DNA from: Oscillatoria acuminata PCC 6304
GTDB taxonomy: Bacteria > Cyanobacteriota > Cyanobacteriia > Cyanobacteriales > Laspinemataceae
DNA length: 64,000 nucleotides
Direction of reading: 5' to 3'
Assembly: GCF_000317105.1 (NCBI RefSeq)
Contig: NC_019693.1
Span: 4,651,227-4,715,226, forward strand
The notes below the pieces were generated by a model. That model searched no databases, was not told the DNA's origin, and was given only the letters and a program-made list of their open reading frames with translations. A program made the position numbers and the translations under genes. This document shows positions 18,570 to 27,903 of the stretch, piece by piece. Position 1 is the first letter of the stretch. Each line of letters begins with the position of its first letter.

Positions 18570-19205
18570 ATGAAGAAAATTTTAACCCTCGTTTCCGTCA
18601 CCTTACTGCTGCAAAGCCTGATAATTTCCGTCCGAGCACAACAACCCGTTAATCCCATTCAAGTCGTCCTGGAATCCGGGTTAATGACTCAATATCCCGA
18701 CGGACAATTTCATCCCGAACGCGGAGTCATCCGGGCCGAACTCGCCTCAATTCTGGTCAAAACCTTTCAACTTGACAAACGAACCACAGCCACGAATCAA
18801 AATCAACCCATTCCCGATGTTCCTCCCTCCCACTGGGCCTATAAAGACATCGAAATTGCCCTAGAAACCGGGATTATGAAAGGCGATTTAACAGGGAGAT
18901 TCCATCCCAATCAACCCGTAAGTCGCGCCGAAGGATTTGCCATTTTCGCCCAAGCGTTTGGGGTATTAATGCTGAATGATGCCGATGTTAATCGGATTTT
19001 AACCTCCTATCAAGACGGCTATCAAACCCCCGATTGGGCTAGACAAGCCCTAGCCACCGCTATCTTTGAGGAGTTAGTGAATATTAGCAACAATAACGCG
19101 CTCAATCCCTTACAACCCATGACTCGTGCAGATATGGCTTATGCGTTAAGTCAATATTTAGCTAAACAAAACAATCCTGGCACGATTCCCGACATTCCTA
19201 ATTAA
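18570..19205 (+). CDS. SLH-domain protein
   Basis: The protein is 211 residues with a Sec signal peptide (KKILTLVSVTLLLQSLIISVRAQ, cleavage near 23-25). Three SLH units follow: residues about 27-70 (ESGLMTQYPDGQFHPERGVIRAE), 84-130 (IPDVPPSHWAYKDIE, then TGRFHPNQPVSRAEGFAIF) and 145-195. SLH domains bind secondary cell-wall polymers or peptidoglycan-linked polysaccharide. There is no other domain, so it may be an anchoring or envelope-structuring factor rather than a porin. A hairpin follows its stop. Confidence 0.85.
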   Translation: MKKILTLVSVTLLLQSLIISVRAQQPVNPIQVVLESGLMTQYPDGQFHPERGVIRAELASILVKTFQLDKRTTATNQNQPIPDVPPSHWAYKDIEIALETGIMKGDLTGRFHPNQPVSRAEGFAIFAQAFGVLMLNDADVNRILTSYQDGYQTPDWARQALATAIFEELVNISNNNALNPLQPMTRADMAYALSQYLAKQNNPGTIPDIPN

Positions 19206-19219
19206 TCATTCTGGATGTT

Positions 19220-19247
19220 CAACGTCCCGATTGAATTCGGGACGTTG
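19220..19247. terminator. Hairpin between the convergent SLH and sulfatase genes
   Basis: CAACGTCCCGA and TCGGGACGTTG pair perfectly over 11 bp, 15 bp after the SLH stop. No T-run follows on either strand, so termination is plausible but unproven. Confidence 0.45.
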
Positions 19248-19364
19248 CAGAATAGAATTGCTATAGGAATTGGGCTTTTTCTGCTAAATATATAGCCGCG
19301 ATCGCGCAGCCTCCTGCAAATCTTTGCTCTTTGCATCATTGCTCTACTTATTCATTATCCTAAC

Positions 19365-21251
19365 TTAGACCAGTTTAAATGTTCCCGTTTTAATGAGGTA
19401 ATTTTCATTACTTTTTTTGAGTTGTAGTTGGTAAAAATAGTCTCCGGGTTTAGGGGAACTCCACCGGCCAACAGTCGATTGATTTACCATTATCTCTACC
19501 CCGATCGCCTCTTTGGTAGGGTCTTGTTTTTCAACCAGCCATAAACGAGCAATTTGGAAGCGATCGCCACTCTCAAGTTGGAAGGTTAAATCTTTTTGAC
19601 TGCCCATAGAAAGGGTCGCTTGCTTGTTCAGAATTTCGATTTCCTTGGCTTTCAAACTCACCCGTGGAGAAGCCGAGAATAATTGAGGAGATTTACTCCT
19701 AGAGATAGAGTCAGGAACGATGATTGTTCCATCGGGTAAAACATCGAAGGGTATGGGAAAATTGCTGTTGCCAAATACAGCAGCCCTTTTCCAGCCGATC
19801 GCGAGTAATTCGCTTAAGGTTTCTACCAAAGCTGCATTTTCTGGCAAATTCGCAATATTACGAGTTTCTAACGGGTCGAGGTGGCGATCGTAGAGCATTC
19901 GTGATAAAAAATTATCCTCTACATCAATATATTCCGTGTAGTTATAGTGATCGGTCAAAACTGTATCGCCATACTCGTACCGACTAAAAACTGCTCCTTT
20001 CCAAGGGCGCTGAGGATTATTTAAAAGCGGGACTAAACTGGTTCCTTCTAAATGCTGGGGGGTTTCGATACCCACAAGTTCGCAAAGGGTGGGATAGATA
20101 TCCACCAATTCCACTAATGCGGATGTTTTAGCAGCCTTGACTTTTCCAGGCGCATCAATAATTAAGGGAACCCGCAAAGCAATTTCATAATTAGTATGCT
20201 TAGTCCATAAATTATGTTCTCCTAATAAAAAGCCATGATCTCCCCAAACTACAATAATTGTATTGTCTCGCAGTCCCAATCTCTCCAATTCATCCAAAAC
20301 TGAGCCAATACAGGAATCGACAAATGTGGTACAAGCATAATAGCCGTGAATCAGAGTTCTAGCATACTCTTCATCTAACTGAGATTTAGTCTCATCACTA
20401 AAAACGAGATTTTGATACCTTCTGAGTTCCCCCCAAGTATGTAAAGACTCTGCCGGTGCATCGGTGGGTGCAAAAGGATTTTGGGCTAGCTCTATGGTAT
20501 TGCGATCGTACATATCCCAGTATTTTTTGGGACAATTAAACGGCAAATGAGGCTTGACAAATCCTAGGGCTAAAAAGAAAGGTTTTTGCTGTTCTTTTAA
20601 ATTTCGCAAAGCAGCGATCGCCAGGTCTCTCGTGATTCCATCGGGATAGGCATTATCTGGCTGATTTTCCCCGATTTCATAAGCATTCATTTCATTGCCC
20701 GGAATATTATAAACTCGAATGTCTTTAAACCGCGTCATCCCATAATTCCAGGCATCAAGATCGTCATCCATTACATGATAAATTTTCCCCACAGACTGGG
20801 TATTGTAACCCTGTTGCTTGAAAAGCATCGGGAGGGTGGGTGCAGGGTTTCCCTCCGGTGTTTTAGGACGGTTAATCCCAGCCGGTTCTAAGTTACCGTG
20901 CCAATTCTGAACAGGTTCATCTAATCTGGAATTATAACTCCAAAATCTCCCCACAGGTTCTCCCGGACTTTTATTGGGTCTTGCACCCGTCATAACGCTT
21001 AATCTCGAAGCGCCACACACCGGAATTTGGCAATAGGCACGCTCGAATAATACCCCCCGATCGGCCAATTTATCCAGGTTGGGTGTCAACATTTGGGCCT
21101 CACCATAGCTTTGAATTTGAGGGCGTAAATCATCGATCGCTAAAAATAAAACATTGGACTTTTCCGAAGATTTAGCATTACAGGAAATTTGGCTTAGACC
21201 TACTGTAGCAGCACTCATGCTTAGATATTTTAATACATTCCGTCTTTTCAT
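19365..21251 (-). CDS. Sulfatase, iduronate-2-sulfatase-like, Tat-exported
   Basis: The protein is 628 residues. A twin-arginine signal starts it (MKRRNVLKYLSMSAATVGLS). The sulfatase domain follows: NVLFLAIDDLRPQIQSYG with the metal-binding Asp pair, then C79-G-A-S-R in the C-x-[PA]-x-R motif, where the Cys is converted to formylglycine, then VVWGDHGFLLGEHNLWTKH with D-H metal ligands. The domain order and length resemble bacterial iduronate-2-sulfatase-like enzymes. It would remove sulfate esters from extracellular glycans in the periplasm. Residues after about 510 form an extra beta-rich domain. No formylglycine-generating enzyme is in the window. Confidence 0.88.
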   Translation of the reverse strand: MKRRNVLKYLSMSAATVGLSQISCNAKSSEKSNVLFLAIDDLRPQIQSYGEAQMLTPNLDKLADRGVLFERAYCQIPVCGASRLSVMTGARPNKSPGEPVGRFWSYNSRLDEPVQNWHGNLEPAGINRPKTPEGNPAPTLPMLFKQQGYNTQSVGKIYHVMDDDLDAWNYGMTRFKDIRVYNIPGNEMNAYEIGENQPDNAYPDGITRDLAIAALRNLKEQQKPFFLALGFVKPHLPFNCPKKYWDMYDRNTIELAQNPFAPTDAPAESLHTWGELRRYQNLVFSDETKSQLDEEYARTLIHGYYACTTFVDSCIGSVLDELERLGLRDNTIIVVWGDHGFLLGEHNLWTKHTNYEIALRVPLIIDAPGKVKAAKTSALVELVDIYPTLCELVGIETPQHLEGTSLVPLLNNPQRPWKGAVFSRYEYGDTVLTDHYNYTEYIDVEDNFLSRMLYDRHLDPLETRNIANLPENAALVETLSELLAIGWKRAAVFGNSNFPIPFDVLPDGTIIVPDSISRSKSPQLFSASPRVSLKAKEIEILNKQATLSMGSQKDLTFQLESGDRFQIARLWLVEKQDPTKEAIGVEIMVNQSTVGRWSSPKPGDYFYQLQLKKSNENYLIKTGTFKLV

Positions 21252-21473
21252 GGCTGAATAATTTTCAAAATTAGATGTTGTCTTAACTTTTGCTCTGTTG
21301 AAGTTAGAGGTTAAAGTGAAATAGAAGATGCTCAGAGTTTGGGGAACCCGCTTCTGTACCTCTACTTAGGTCCTCTGCTTACGGAGCCTCATATTATTGT
21401 ACAATAGTTCGACCGAACAGGCTATTTCTGTTCATCACTACAAACATTTCATGATTTGCAATTAGGAGTTAGC

Positions 21474-22082
21474 ATGATAGATAAACGTAAAATTGGCTTA
21501 ACAGGTGGAATTGCTACGGGGAAAACTACCGTTTCTAATTACTTGAAAAATCAACATCAATTGCCGGTGTTTGATGCGGATATTTATGCCCGGGAAGCGG
21601 TTCGGATTGGGTCAGAAGTGTTGAATCAAATCGTGAAGCGGTATGGAAGTGACTTGCTACTGAGCGATCGCAGTCTGAATCGCCAGAAGTTGGGGGAGAT
21701 TGTGTTTACTCAACCCCAGGAAAAACAGTGGTTAGAGGAACAAATCCATCCCCAAGTGCGCGATCGCTTCTTTCGAGAGATTGCAGCCTTGCCCGAACAG
21801 TCTACCGCAGTCTTGGTAATCCCGTTGTTGTTTGAAGCACAAATGACTGATTTAGTTACGGAAATTTGGGTGGTATCTTGTCCTGGCGATCGCCAGATTC
21901 AGCGATTGATGGAACGGGATGGATTGACCCTCGACCAAGCCAGAGCTAGAATTAATAGTCAAATGCCCTTATCTGAAAAATGCTCTCGGGCTGATGTCAT
22001 CTTAGATAACTCCTCCACTGTAGAACACCTCATCCAACAGATAGATGTCGCTTTGATGCAAGATAGAGACAATAGGAAGTAA
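21474..22082 (+). CDS. coaE: Dephospho-CoA kinase
   Basis: The P-loop is at residues 10-19 (TGGIATGKTT), followed by PVFDADIYAREAV, the conserved CoaE block with the substrate Asp, and VIPLLFEAQM. It phosphorylates dephospho-CoA at the 3'-hydroxyl, the last step of CoA synthesis. I chose ATG 21474 (202 residues) over an upstream TTG because AGGAG lies at 21464-21468, 5 nt before it, and other CoaE proteins start at this point. It is followed 48 bp later by a membrane protein gene on the same strand. Confidence 0.93.
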   Translation: MIDKRKIGLTGGIATGKTTVSNYLKNQHQLPVFDADIYAREAVRIGSEVLNQIVKRYGSDLLLSDRSLNRQKLGEIVFTQPQEKQWLEEQIHPQVRDRFFREIAALPEQSTAVLVIPLLFEAQMTDLVTEIWVVSCPGDRQIQRLMERDGLTLDQARARINSQMPLSEKCSRADVILDNSSTVEHLIQQIDVALMQDRDNRK

Positions 22083-22129
22083 ACCCCTAACGGGATACTT
22101 TTACTTTTAACTTAACCTCTGTCTTCAAA

Positions 22130-23572
22130 ATGCAAACCATAAAAACCGCCAACCCAGAAGTGCCTCCGAATACCGGGGGACCGATTGATTGGTTTAAAAA
22201 ATTTATGGCGATTCTCGCCGTTATCAATTTGCTGCTAGTCGGGTTCGATTCCTCTTATATTCCCCTGCGTGATATCTATTTCCAACAACTTCCCCCCGTA
22301 GTAATAGCCTATGATCAAGTTAAAGGGATTGAACCTCATCCTGAAACTGAAAAATACTTACAAACCGTCCATCAATTAACCCTTGAACTCCAACAGCCTC
22401 AAAGTTCCCTGGAAACTCCCCAGGTGGAGAATTTGCTGGAATCGTTACGCCATGAAAGCGAGGGGATGCTCAATGAAAACCCCTTTATGGCTGCGGGTAA
22501 GTTCGGCACGTTTGCCAAAATTCAACGGCGAATGCGTCAGCATCTTGGCACAGAATATGCTTCCGAGGCTTTTCAAACTTTTTGGACTTCTAGTTATTTA
22601 AGCACCCACAATTTAAGCCAAGAACTCAACTTTTTTCAATCCCAGATAAACCCCTTAATTGCAAGTAACTATTTCAGAAATGTAGATGAAATTGGGCAAG
22701 TTGTAGATGAATTTTGGCGAATTGATATTTTCTTTATGTGCCTGTTTGGATTAGAATTCCTACTTCGCACCTTCTTTAGGCATCGCCGGGTGAGTGGCTT
22801 ACGCTGGATTGATGCGATGTTGCGACGCTGGTATGATGTTTTACTGTTTTTACCGTTTTGGCGAGGATTGCGGGTGATTCCCGTTGCCGTGAGGCTGCAA
22901 CAGAGTGAACTGTTCAATTTCGATCGCATCTTAGTCCAGATGACCCATGAACCTGCTGCTAGACTAGCCGATCGCCTGTCGCGATTTGTGATGGTTCGCT
23001 TCATTAATCAAGCGCAAGACTCCATTCGAGAAGGAACTGCCGCCCAATCCTTGTTGAATCCTCAAGCAGCGATCGACCTCAATAATGTCAATGAAATCGA
23101 AGTCATTACTGACCGACTTCTGGAATTAACCATCTACAAAGTTTTACCGCAAATTAAGCCAGAATTAGAAGCCGTTTTACATCATAGTATAGAAGGTGCT
23201 TTTAAAGATTCTGGGGTTTATCAAAGCCTCAAATCCTTACCCGGACTCGGAAATTTGCCCACAGATTTTACGGAACAAATGGCCTCCAGCCTAGCCCAAA
23301 CTACGGTAACCGTTCTGGAAACCTCTTACGCCGATGTAGAAGGACGAGTGCTATTTGATCGCCTTAGTCAGCAGTTTAATCAAGCCTTTCGGAAGGCTTT
23401 AGGCGATCGGAAAACCCAAGAAGAAATACAAATCTTGCTGACGGATTTCTTAGAAGAATTAAAACTCAATTATGTGGTAAAATCCACTCATTCCGACCCA
23501 GAAGCAACCCTGGCCGAAATAGAAAACCTCTACCAACCGGAAGAACCGCCCTCCCTCCCCTCAGTCCAGTAA
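22130..23572 (+). CDS. Conserved hypothetical membrane protein with a voltage-sensor-like segment
   Basis: The protein is 480 residues and I do not recognise a named family. A membrane segment lies at residues about 25-42 (FMAILAVINLLLVGF). A long soluble helical stretch follows, then a membrane cluster at about 198-265: DIFFMCLFGLEFLLRTFFRHR, then RWYDVLLFLPFWRGLRVIPVAVRLQ. The Arg-spaced WRGLRVIPVAVRLQ recalls the S4 helix of voltage-gated channels, but there is no pore segment. The C-terminal 200 residues are helical and soluble. The resemblance to a sensor is visual only. It may be co-transcribed with coaE. Confidence 0.65.
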   Translation: MQTIKTANPEVPPNTGGPIDWFKKFMAILAVINLLLVGFDSSYIPLRDIYFQQLPPVVIAYDQVKGIEPHPETEKYLQTVHQLTLELQQPQSSLETPQVENLLESLRHESEGMLNENPFMAAGKFGTFAKIQRRMRQHLGTEYASEAFQTFWTSSYLSTHNLSQELNFFQSQINPLIASNYFRNVDEIGQVVDEFWRIDIFFMCLFGLEFLLRTFFRHRRVSGLRWIDAMLRRWYDVLLFLPFWRGLRVIPVAVRLQQSELFNFDRILVQMTHEPAARLADRLSRFVMVRFINQAQDSIREGTAAQSLLNPQAAIDLNNVNEIEVITDRLLELTIYKVLPQIKPELEAVLHHSIEGAFKDSGVYQSLKSLPGLGNLPTDFTEQMASSLAQTTVTVLETSYADVEGRVLFDRLSQQFNQAFRKALGDRKTQEEIQILLTDFLEELKLNYVVKSTHSDPEATLAEIENLYQPEEPPSLPSVQ

Positions 23573-23605
23573 GTGAAGGCTGCTTCAGCATTTCTAGGGT
23601 GAATC

Positions 23606-23640
23606 ACCCGGTTTCTTATCCTAAACGCTAGAAACCGGGT
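23606..23640. terminator. Hairpin with the AAACCCGGTTTC palindrome between convergent genes
   Basis: ACCCGGTTTCT (23606-23616) pairs perfectly with AGAAACCGGGT (23630-23640), followed on the plus strand by TTCTTGT. It lies between a plus-strand stop at 23572 and the tldD stop at 23677, so it may terminate both. It is also a short member of the dispersed GAAACC palindrome family. Confidence 0.45.
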
Positions 23641-23676
23641 TTCTTGTCCTGAGATGAGTCATGAGACTGGACAAAA

Positions 23677-25074
23677 CTATGCCGACTCGCCACCTACTAC
23701 GACATTGCGAATTCGCAGACTGGGCCCGCCACAGCCTACAGGTAAACCATTTTGTCCACCTTTGCCGCAACCGCCGGATTCATCCCAATAGAAATCATCC
23801 CCGATCGCCTCAATATCTGCTAAGGTACTAAACACATTCCCCGAGAGGGTGACATCCCGCACAGGTTCGGCTAATTGACCCTTTCTAATCATCCAGGCTT
23901 CCCCGGCGCTGAACGTAAACATTTCCCCATTCGTCATTCCTCCCAGCCAATTTCGGGCATAAACCCCTTCTTGAATATCTGTAAATAAATCCTGAACGGG
24001 AGTCTTTCCCCGTTCGATCCAAGTATTCGTCATGCGGACAATAGGAGGATAATGATAATTCAAACAGCGGGCATTTCCTGTGGCAGTTTCCTCTAGTTTT
24101 CCAGCAGTTTCTCGGGAGTGGAGACGTCCGACGAGTACCCCATCTTTAATCAACTGAGTCGTGGTGGCAGGGGTGCCTTCATCATCATAAAGATAACTTC
24201 CGCGATGACCCGGAGGGGCCGCCCCATCAAAGATTTGCAAATCTTCAGGACCAAACCGGCGTCCCAGGGTCATCACTTCCAGTAAATCGGGGTTTTCATA
24301 CGCCATATCTGCTTCAGACAGGTGTCCAAAGGCTTCATGAACGAACAACCCGGATAGAATGGGGTCAATGACCACCTGGTAAGTGTTACCTTTGACCGAA
24401 GGCAGGGAGAGGGCTTCTACCGCTCTTTGGGCGGCCCCCCGCACTTGGGTATCAAGCTGGATTAAATCTTCGTACGCTTTCCGGGACCCGGTGGTTTCCC
24501 GTCCAGTTTGGACCGTTTCCCCATTGCGTGCAGTGGCGGCAAAGCGCATTTCCATATCTACCCAAGACTGTTCTAGGATTGTGCCTTCCGAGGTAAACAG
24601 GAGGATGCGTTGAGCGCTGTCACTGTAGCGCACCGAGGTGGTGGTGATGCGCGGGTCAACTTGACGGAGGATATCCGTATAGCGATCGCACAATCTCTTT
24701 TTGTCGATAATCGGAATCTTTCTAGGGTCAGTGCCGGTAAGTAAGAGTTCACAGGTAATTTGTACCGGGTCCACCGGGGCTAAAATCGTTTCTTCATCCC
24801 CAACTAATCGCGCTGCGGCGATCGCTTCCTCGATTCGTTCTGCCAGTCCCGCCAGTTGATTAAAACTGGCAAAGCCCCAACCCCCTTGATAGCAAGCGCG
24901 GACTTGTCCCCCAATCGAGACTCCCTCACTTAGGGTTTCAATCTTTTCACCGCGCAAAAAGATATCGGTGCCTTCCGCTTCTTCTAGGCGAATTGCTAAA
25001 TAATCAACCCGGGAGGCATAACGAGCAATTAGTTCAGCTAATAAATTTTTGGCATCAGCGAGCAAAGTAGACAT
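23677..25074 (-). CDS. tldD: TldD-family metalloprotease
   Basis: The protein is 465 residues from Met at 25074 (an in-frame Met eight codons upstream is possible). The N-terminal domain starts MSTLLADAKNLLAELIARYA, followed by IFLRGEKIETLSEG. The catalytic motif is H-E-A-F-G-H in FVHEAFGHLSEAD, the HExxxH zinc site of TldD/PmbA proteases, with a downstream Cys-rich C-terminal part (SGGCGKGGQNGLPVGCGG). TldD/TldE cleave unfolded peptides and mature some RiPPs. No TldE or precursor peptide is nearby. The gene runs toward the 480-residue membrane protein gene. Confidence 0.9.
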   Translation of the reverse strand: MSTLLADAKNLLAELIARYASRVDYLAIRLEEAEGTDIFLRGEKIETLSEGVSIGGQVRACYQGGWGFASFNQLAGLAERIEEAIAAARLVGDEETILAPVDPVQITCELLLTGTDPRKIPIIDKKRLCDRYTDILRQVDPRITTTSVRYSDSAQRILLFTSEGTILEQSWVDMEMRFAATARNGETVQTGRETTGSRKAYEDLIQLDTQVRGAAQRAVEALSLPSVKGNTYQVVIDPILSGLFVHEAFGHLSEADMAYENPDLLEVMTLGRRFGPEDLQIFDGAAPPGHRGSYLYDDEGTPATTTQLIKDGVLVGRLHSRETAGKLEETATGNARCLNYHYPPIVRMTNTWIERGKTPVQDLFTDIQEGVYARNWLGGMTNGEMFTFSAGEAWMIRKGQLAEPVRDVTLSGNVFSTLADIEAIGDDFYWDESGGCGKGGQNGLPVGCGGPSLRIRNVVVGGESA

Positions 25075-25427
25075 GGTTGAGGGCGAGTTCCAAAGCATAA
25101 TGATTGATATTGTCTACTATAGCGGTCCTCAATCATTACAGACCAACCGGGTGGGGTTTTACCCACAAGGGGGCGAGGGGCGACTGCCTACTGGGTCAAA
25201 CCGATTCTGGATCAAGGGGGTGACCCGGGTAATTTTCTGCGGGGATTGCGACTGATTTGTTCGGTTCTACGAATGTTTTTATGGGGAAGATCCAGATAGG
25301 CTAGTAGTATCTTGTTTTCAGTTGAATTTAGATAAAAGCGTTTGTAGCAAGTTTTAAATTACAAATTCTTGCTCAATTATTGAAAATTAAGGATTTGAAC
25401 CAGTGAACTGTAGAGGGGGATATTTCC
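25075..25427. other. Divergent promoter region between tldD and a histidine kinase gene
   Basis: This stretch is about 350 bp with no supported ORF and no repeat I recognise. It must hold the promoters for both divergent genes; I cannot single out convincing -35/-10 pairs. Confidence 0.5.
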
Positions 25428-27224
25428 GTGTACAAGTGGGTCTTACCAACGATTAGCGAGGTTTTAGCACAGGCGGGGAAAGCCGACAATTCCTCGGACC
25501 CAGGGATGGGTTTGACTGGGGAAGATCCGGGCGATCGCAACGGGCCCACCCCCCGTCCAGATGCCGCAACGGTGTGGTTGCGCCGAATTCGGGCCGATCG
25601 CCAATGGCAAGGGGCCGTCGCCTCCGTCTGCTCTCTCCTCGATGGCGAACTGGCAGGCGATCACCCGGATACCCACAATCCCCTCTCTACCAAAGGGTTA
25701 GTTTTATCCGGTCCCGTCCCCGTTTTAACCCAATCCCCCCACTTAGAACAGTTCTCAACCTGGACCTTTGCGGGGGTGCAGCAGTCCGGCGCAGGGTTAT
25801 CCTCCTCCCTGTTCTTCCCCACCACAGATAGCGGTTCCGATGCCCCCAACCCGACGGTTTTACCCCTGCTCACCGGGGACCCCTTGGCCCGCGAACAATT
25901 TTGTTTGGTCTTAACGGCGCGGTTTAGTCTGGTTATGTTAGTGGGATTAAACCCCCAGGGACAACCGGCGTTTCAGTTTTCCTTTGACCCCGAGACGATC
26001 GCCTTGGTGTGGCAAGGGTTGCGATCGCGTCTGCTTCCCTTCAAAAATCAGACCGCTATTTCCACCTTAGATCAGCAGTTCCAACGGTTCCACCCCTGCA
26101 CCCCAGACTACAAAATTGTCTGTCAGTTTACCCAACAGCTTCTGGAATATCTCCCCGACCCCCTAGAACTCGACCGCGAAATGCTCAATGAAATGGAAAC
26201 ATTCGCGGCAGATTGGACCGGGTGGGGTTCCTCCATGCGGGCCTTACCCCAATCCGGAGAGGATTGTCCCAATGGTGAAGCGGAGATTTGCTGGGAGGTA
26301 TCCCGTCCCGATGGCAATTCTCGGGTCTCGACCTCTGGGGAACGCCGAACGGCCCTGAACAATCCGGACCCGGGGACTGCCAAAACTTTGAGGTCCAAGG
26401 GTGGAAAAGCTGTGGGAACCGTCTCGGCCAAAACGGCGAATCCCCGGAAACCGGCGATCGACCAACCCTTAGATGACCTGCGGGATGCCGCGAGTAAGAA
26501 CGTCCGAAACCAAGCCCCGGCCTTGGATGTGGAATTATTACAGGCGATCGCTCACGAAGTTAGAACCCCTTTAGCCACCATCCGCACCCTCACCCGACTC
26601 TTACTCAAACGCCGTCATCTCGATGCTGAGATTATCAAACGCTTAGAAGCGATTGATCGTGAATGTAGCGAGCAAATCGACCGCTTTGGGTTATTTTTCC
26701 GGGCAGTGGAATTAGAAACCACCAAGGATGCTCACGCGCCGGTGCACCTAACTTCCACCTCCCTCACCCAGGTATTAAATAGTTGTATCCCGCGCTGGGA
26801 AAAACAAGCCAGCCGACGCAACCTCACCTTAGATGTGATTTTGCCGCAAAAAATGCCCTCGGTAGTCAGTGACCCTTCCTTGTTGGATCAAGTCCTCACC
26901 GGGGCGATCGATAACTTCACCTCCACCCTACCTGCCGGAGGCAAACTCCGGGTGGAAATTTCCCTAGCGGGTCATCAGTTGAAGGTAGAACTCCACTCTC
27001 AAACCCATGCCTCCGTCAATTCCGAACCCTCGGTTTCCGGGACTCAGGCCCTCAAATCTCTCGGTCAAATGTTGATGTTTCAGCCAGAAACCGGCAACCT
27101 CAGCCTGAATCTAAGCGTGACTAAAAACCTGTTTCAAGCCTTGGGGGGTAAACTGATTGTCCGCAACCGTCACCAACATGGACAAGTGCTGACAATCTTC
27201 TTACCCTTGGAAATGCGGGGATAA
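25428..27224 (+). CDS. Histidine-kinase-like protein with intact H-box and degenerate ATPase domain
   Basis: The protein is 598 residues with a GTG start. The N-terminal 350 residues form a cyanobacterial sensor region I cannot assign, ending in a low-complexity linker. A HisKA domain follows with phosphoacceptor H376 in LLQAIAHEVRTPLATIRTL. The HATPase_c domain is worn: an N-box-like AIDNFTSTLPAGG is present, but the D-x-G-x-G motif is replaced by a Ser/Thr-rich stretch and the G2 box reads NLSLNLSVTKN. It probably cannot bind ATP well. The convergent neighbour at 27904-29604 has the opposite defect. No response regulator is adjacent. Confidence 0.8.
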   Translation: MYKWVLPTISEVLAQAGKADNSSDPGMGLTGEDPGDRNGPTPRPDAATVWLRRIRADRQWQGAVASVCSLLDGELAGDHPDTHNPLSTKGLVLSGPVPVLTQSPHLEQFSTWTFAGVQQSGAGLSSSLFFPTTDSGSDAPNPTVLPLLTGDPLAREQFCLVLTARFSLVMLVGLNPQGQPAFQFSFDPETIALVWQGLRSRLLPFKNQTAISTLDQQFQRFHPCTPDYKIVCQFTQQLLEYLPDPLELDREMLNEMETFAADWTGWGSSMRALPQSGEDCPNGEAEICWEVSRPDGNSRVSTSGERRTALNNPDPGTAKTLRSKGGKAVGTVSAKTANPRKPAIDQPLDDLRDAASKNVRNQAPALDVELLQAIAHEVRTPLATIRTLTRLLLKRRHLDAEIIKRLEAIDRECSEQIDRFGLFFRAVELETTKDAHAPVHLTSTSLTQVLNSCIPRWEKQASRRNLTLDVILPQKMPSVVSDPSLLDQVLTGAIDNFTSTLPAGGKLRVEISLAGHQLKVELHSQTHASVNSEPSVSGTQALKSLGQMLMFQPETGNLSLNLSVTKNLFQALGGKLIVRNRHQHGQVLTIFLPLEMRG

Positions 27225-27270
27225 TCAAACAAGATGGGGGTTGAGAAACCGGGTTTCTTTCATCAATTTA

Positions 27271-27446
27271 GGGAACTCCAAAAAATAAAATCTCCAAAAC
27301 GTTCCATTCGTAGTGAGTGCTCAACGGAGTAGCCCCGTCATTGTAGGGGCGCAATGCTTGCGCCCCTGGGGCCTGCACATTGCGCCCCTACAAATACTTC
27401 CTTTTAGTTAGTTGAACGGTTGGATGATTTATATTTTGCAATCCCC
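27271..27446 (+). mobile_element. MITE family A, copy 1 (TTA target duplication)
   Basis: The 176-bp element has a diverged left end (GGGAACTCCAAAAAATAAAA) and right end ATTTATATTTTGCAATCCCC. TTA flanks it at 27268-27270 and 27447-27449. The centre is a long hairpin with arms beginning TTGTAGGGGCGCAATG, imperfect in this copy. It has no coding capacity. Confidence 0.85.
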
Positions 27447-27613
27447 TTAGGCAATCAAGCAACAATTGTCAAACCCGGTTTCTGGTCCTAGGGTGAGGGT
27501 TGAGAAACCGGGTTTCTTTCATCAACTTAGGCAATCCACCCACAATTGTCGCAGAAACCCGGTTTCTAGTCCTAGGGTGAGGGTTGAGAAACCGGGTTTC
27601 TTTCATCAATTTA

Positions 27614-27790
27614 GGCAACTCCAAAAAATAAAATCTCCAAAACGTTCCGTTCGTAGTGAGTGTTCAACGGAGTAGCCCCGTCATTGTAGGGGCGCAATGC
27701 GCAGGCCCCTGGGGCCTGCGCATTGCGCCCCTACAAATACCTTCCTTTTAGTTAGTTGAACGGTTGGATGATTTATCTTTTGCAATCCCC
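27614..27790 (+). mobile_element. MITE family A, copy 2 (TTA target duplication)
   Basis: The 177-bp element is nearly identical to copy 1 and inserted at the same point of the host repeat, with TTA at 27611-27613 and 27791-27793. Its core is a perfect 26-bp inverted repeat (27684-27709 and 27711-27736) with a single-base loop. A 69-codon frame crossing 27466-27675 is repeat-encoded and not a gene. Confidence 0.88.
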
Positions 27791-27903
27791 TTAGGCAATC
27801 AACCCCCAATTGTCGCAGAAACCCGGTTTCTGGTCCTCTTGCAGGGAGTTAGAAACCGGGTTTTTAACCTAAATTTAGGCAATAAAATAACAGGTTGATT
27901 CGT

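Larger units (their letters stand above)
27238..27890 (+). repeat. Array of GAAACC-palindrome units, two of them carrying a MITE
   Basis: The whole gap between two convergent kinase genes is repeat. A basic unit reads TTGAGAAACCGGGTTTCTTT, a spacer with TTAGGCAATC, then CGCAGAAACCCGGTTTCT and GTCCTAGGG. Unit 1 (about 27238-27493) and unit 3 (about 27579-27834) each hold a MITE at the TTA of TTAGGCAA. Unit 2 (about 27494-27578) is the empty form, and a partial unit follows to 27890. The unit relates to those at 14194-14355 and 48149-48218. Confidence 0.85.

Noticed and set aside
27466-27675. 69-codon frame with internal repetition
   Set aside because: Entirely encoded by the GAAACC palindrome repeats; low-complexity repeat translation, not a gene.
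27238-27890. Repeats with regular look, possible CRISPR array
   Set aside because: Units are palindromic, differ in length, and the between-repeat sequence is itself repeated MITE; there are no unique spacers and no cas genes.
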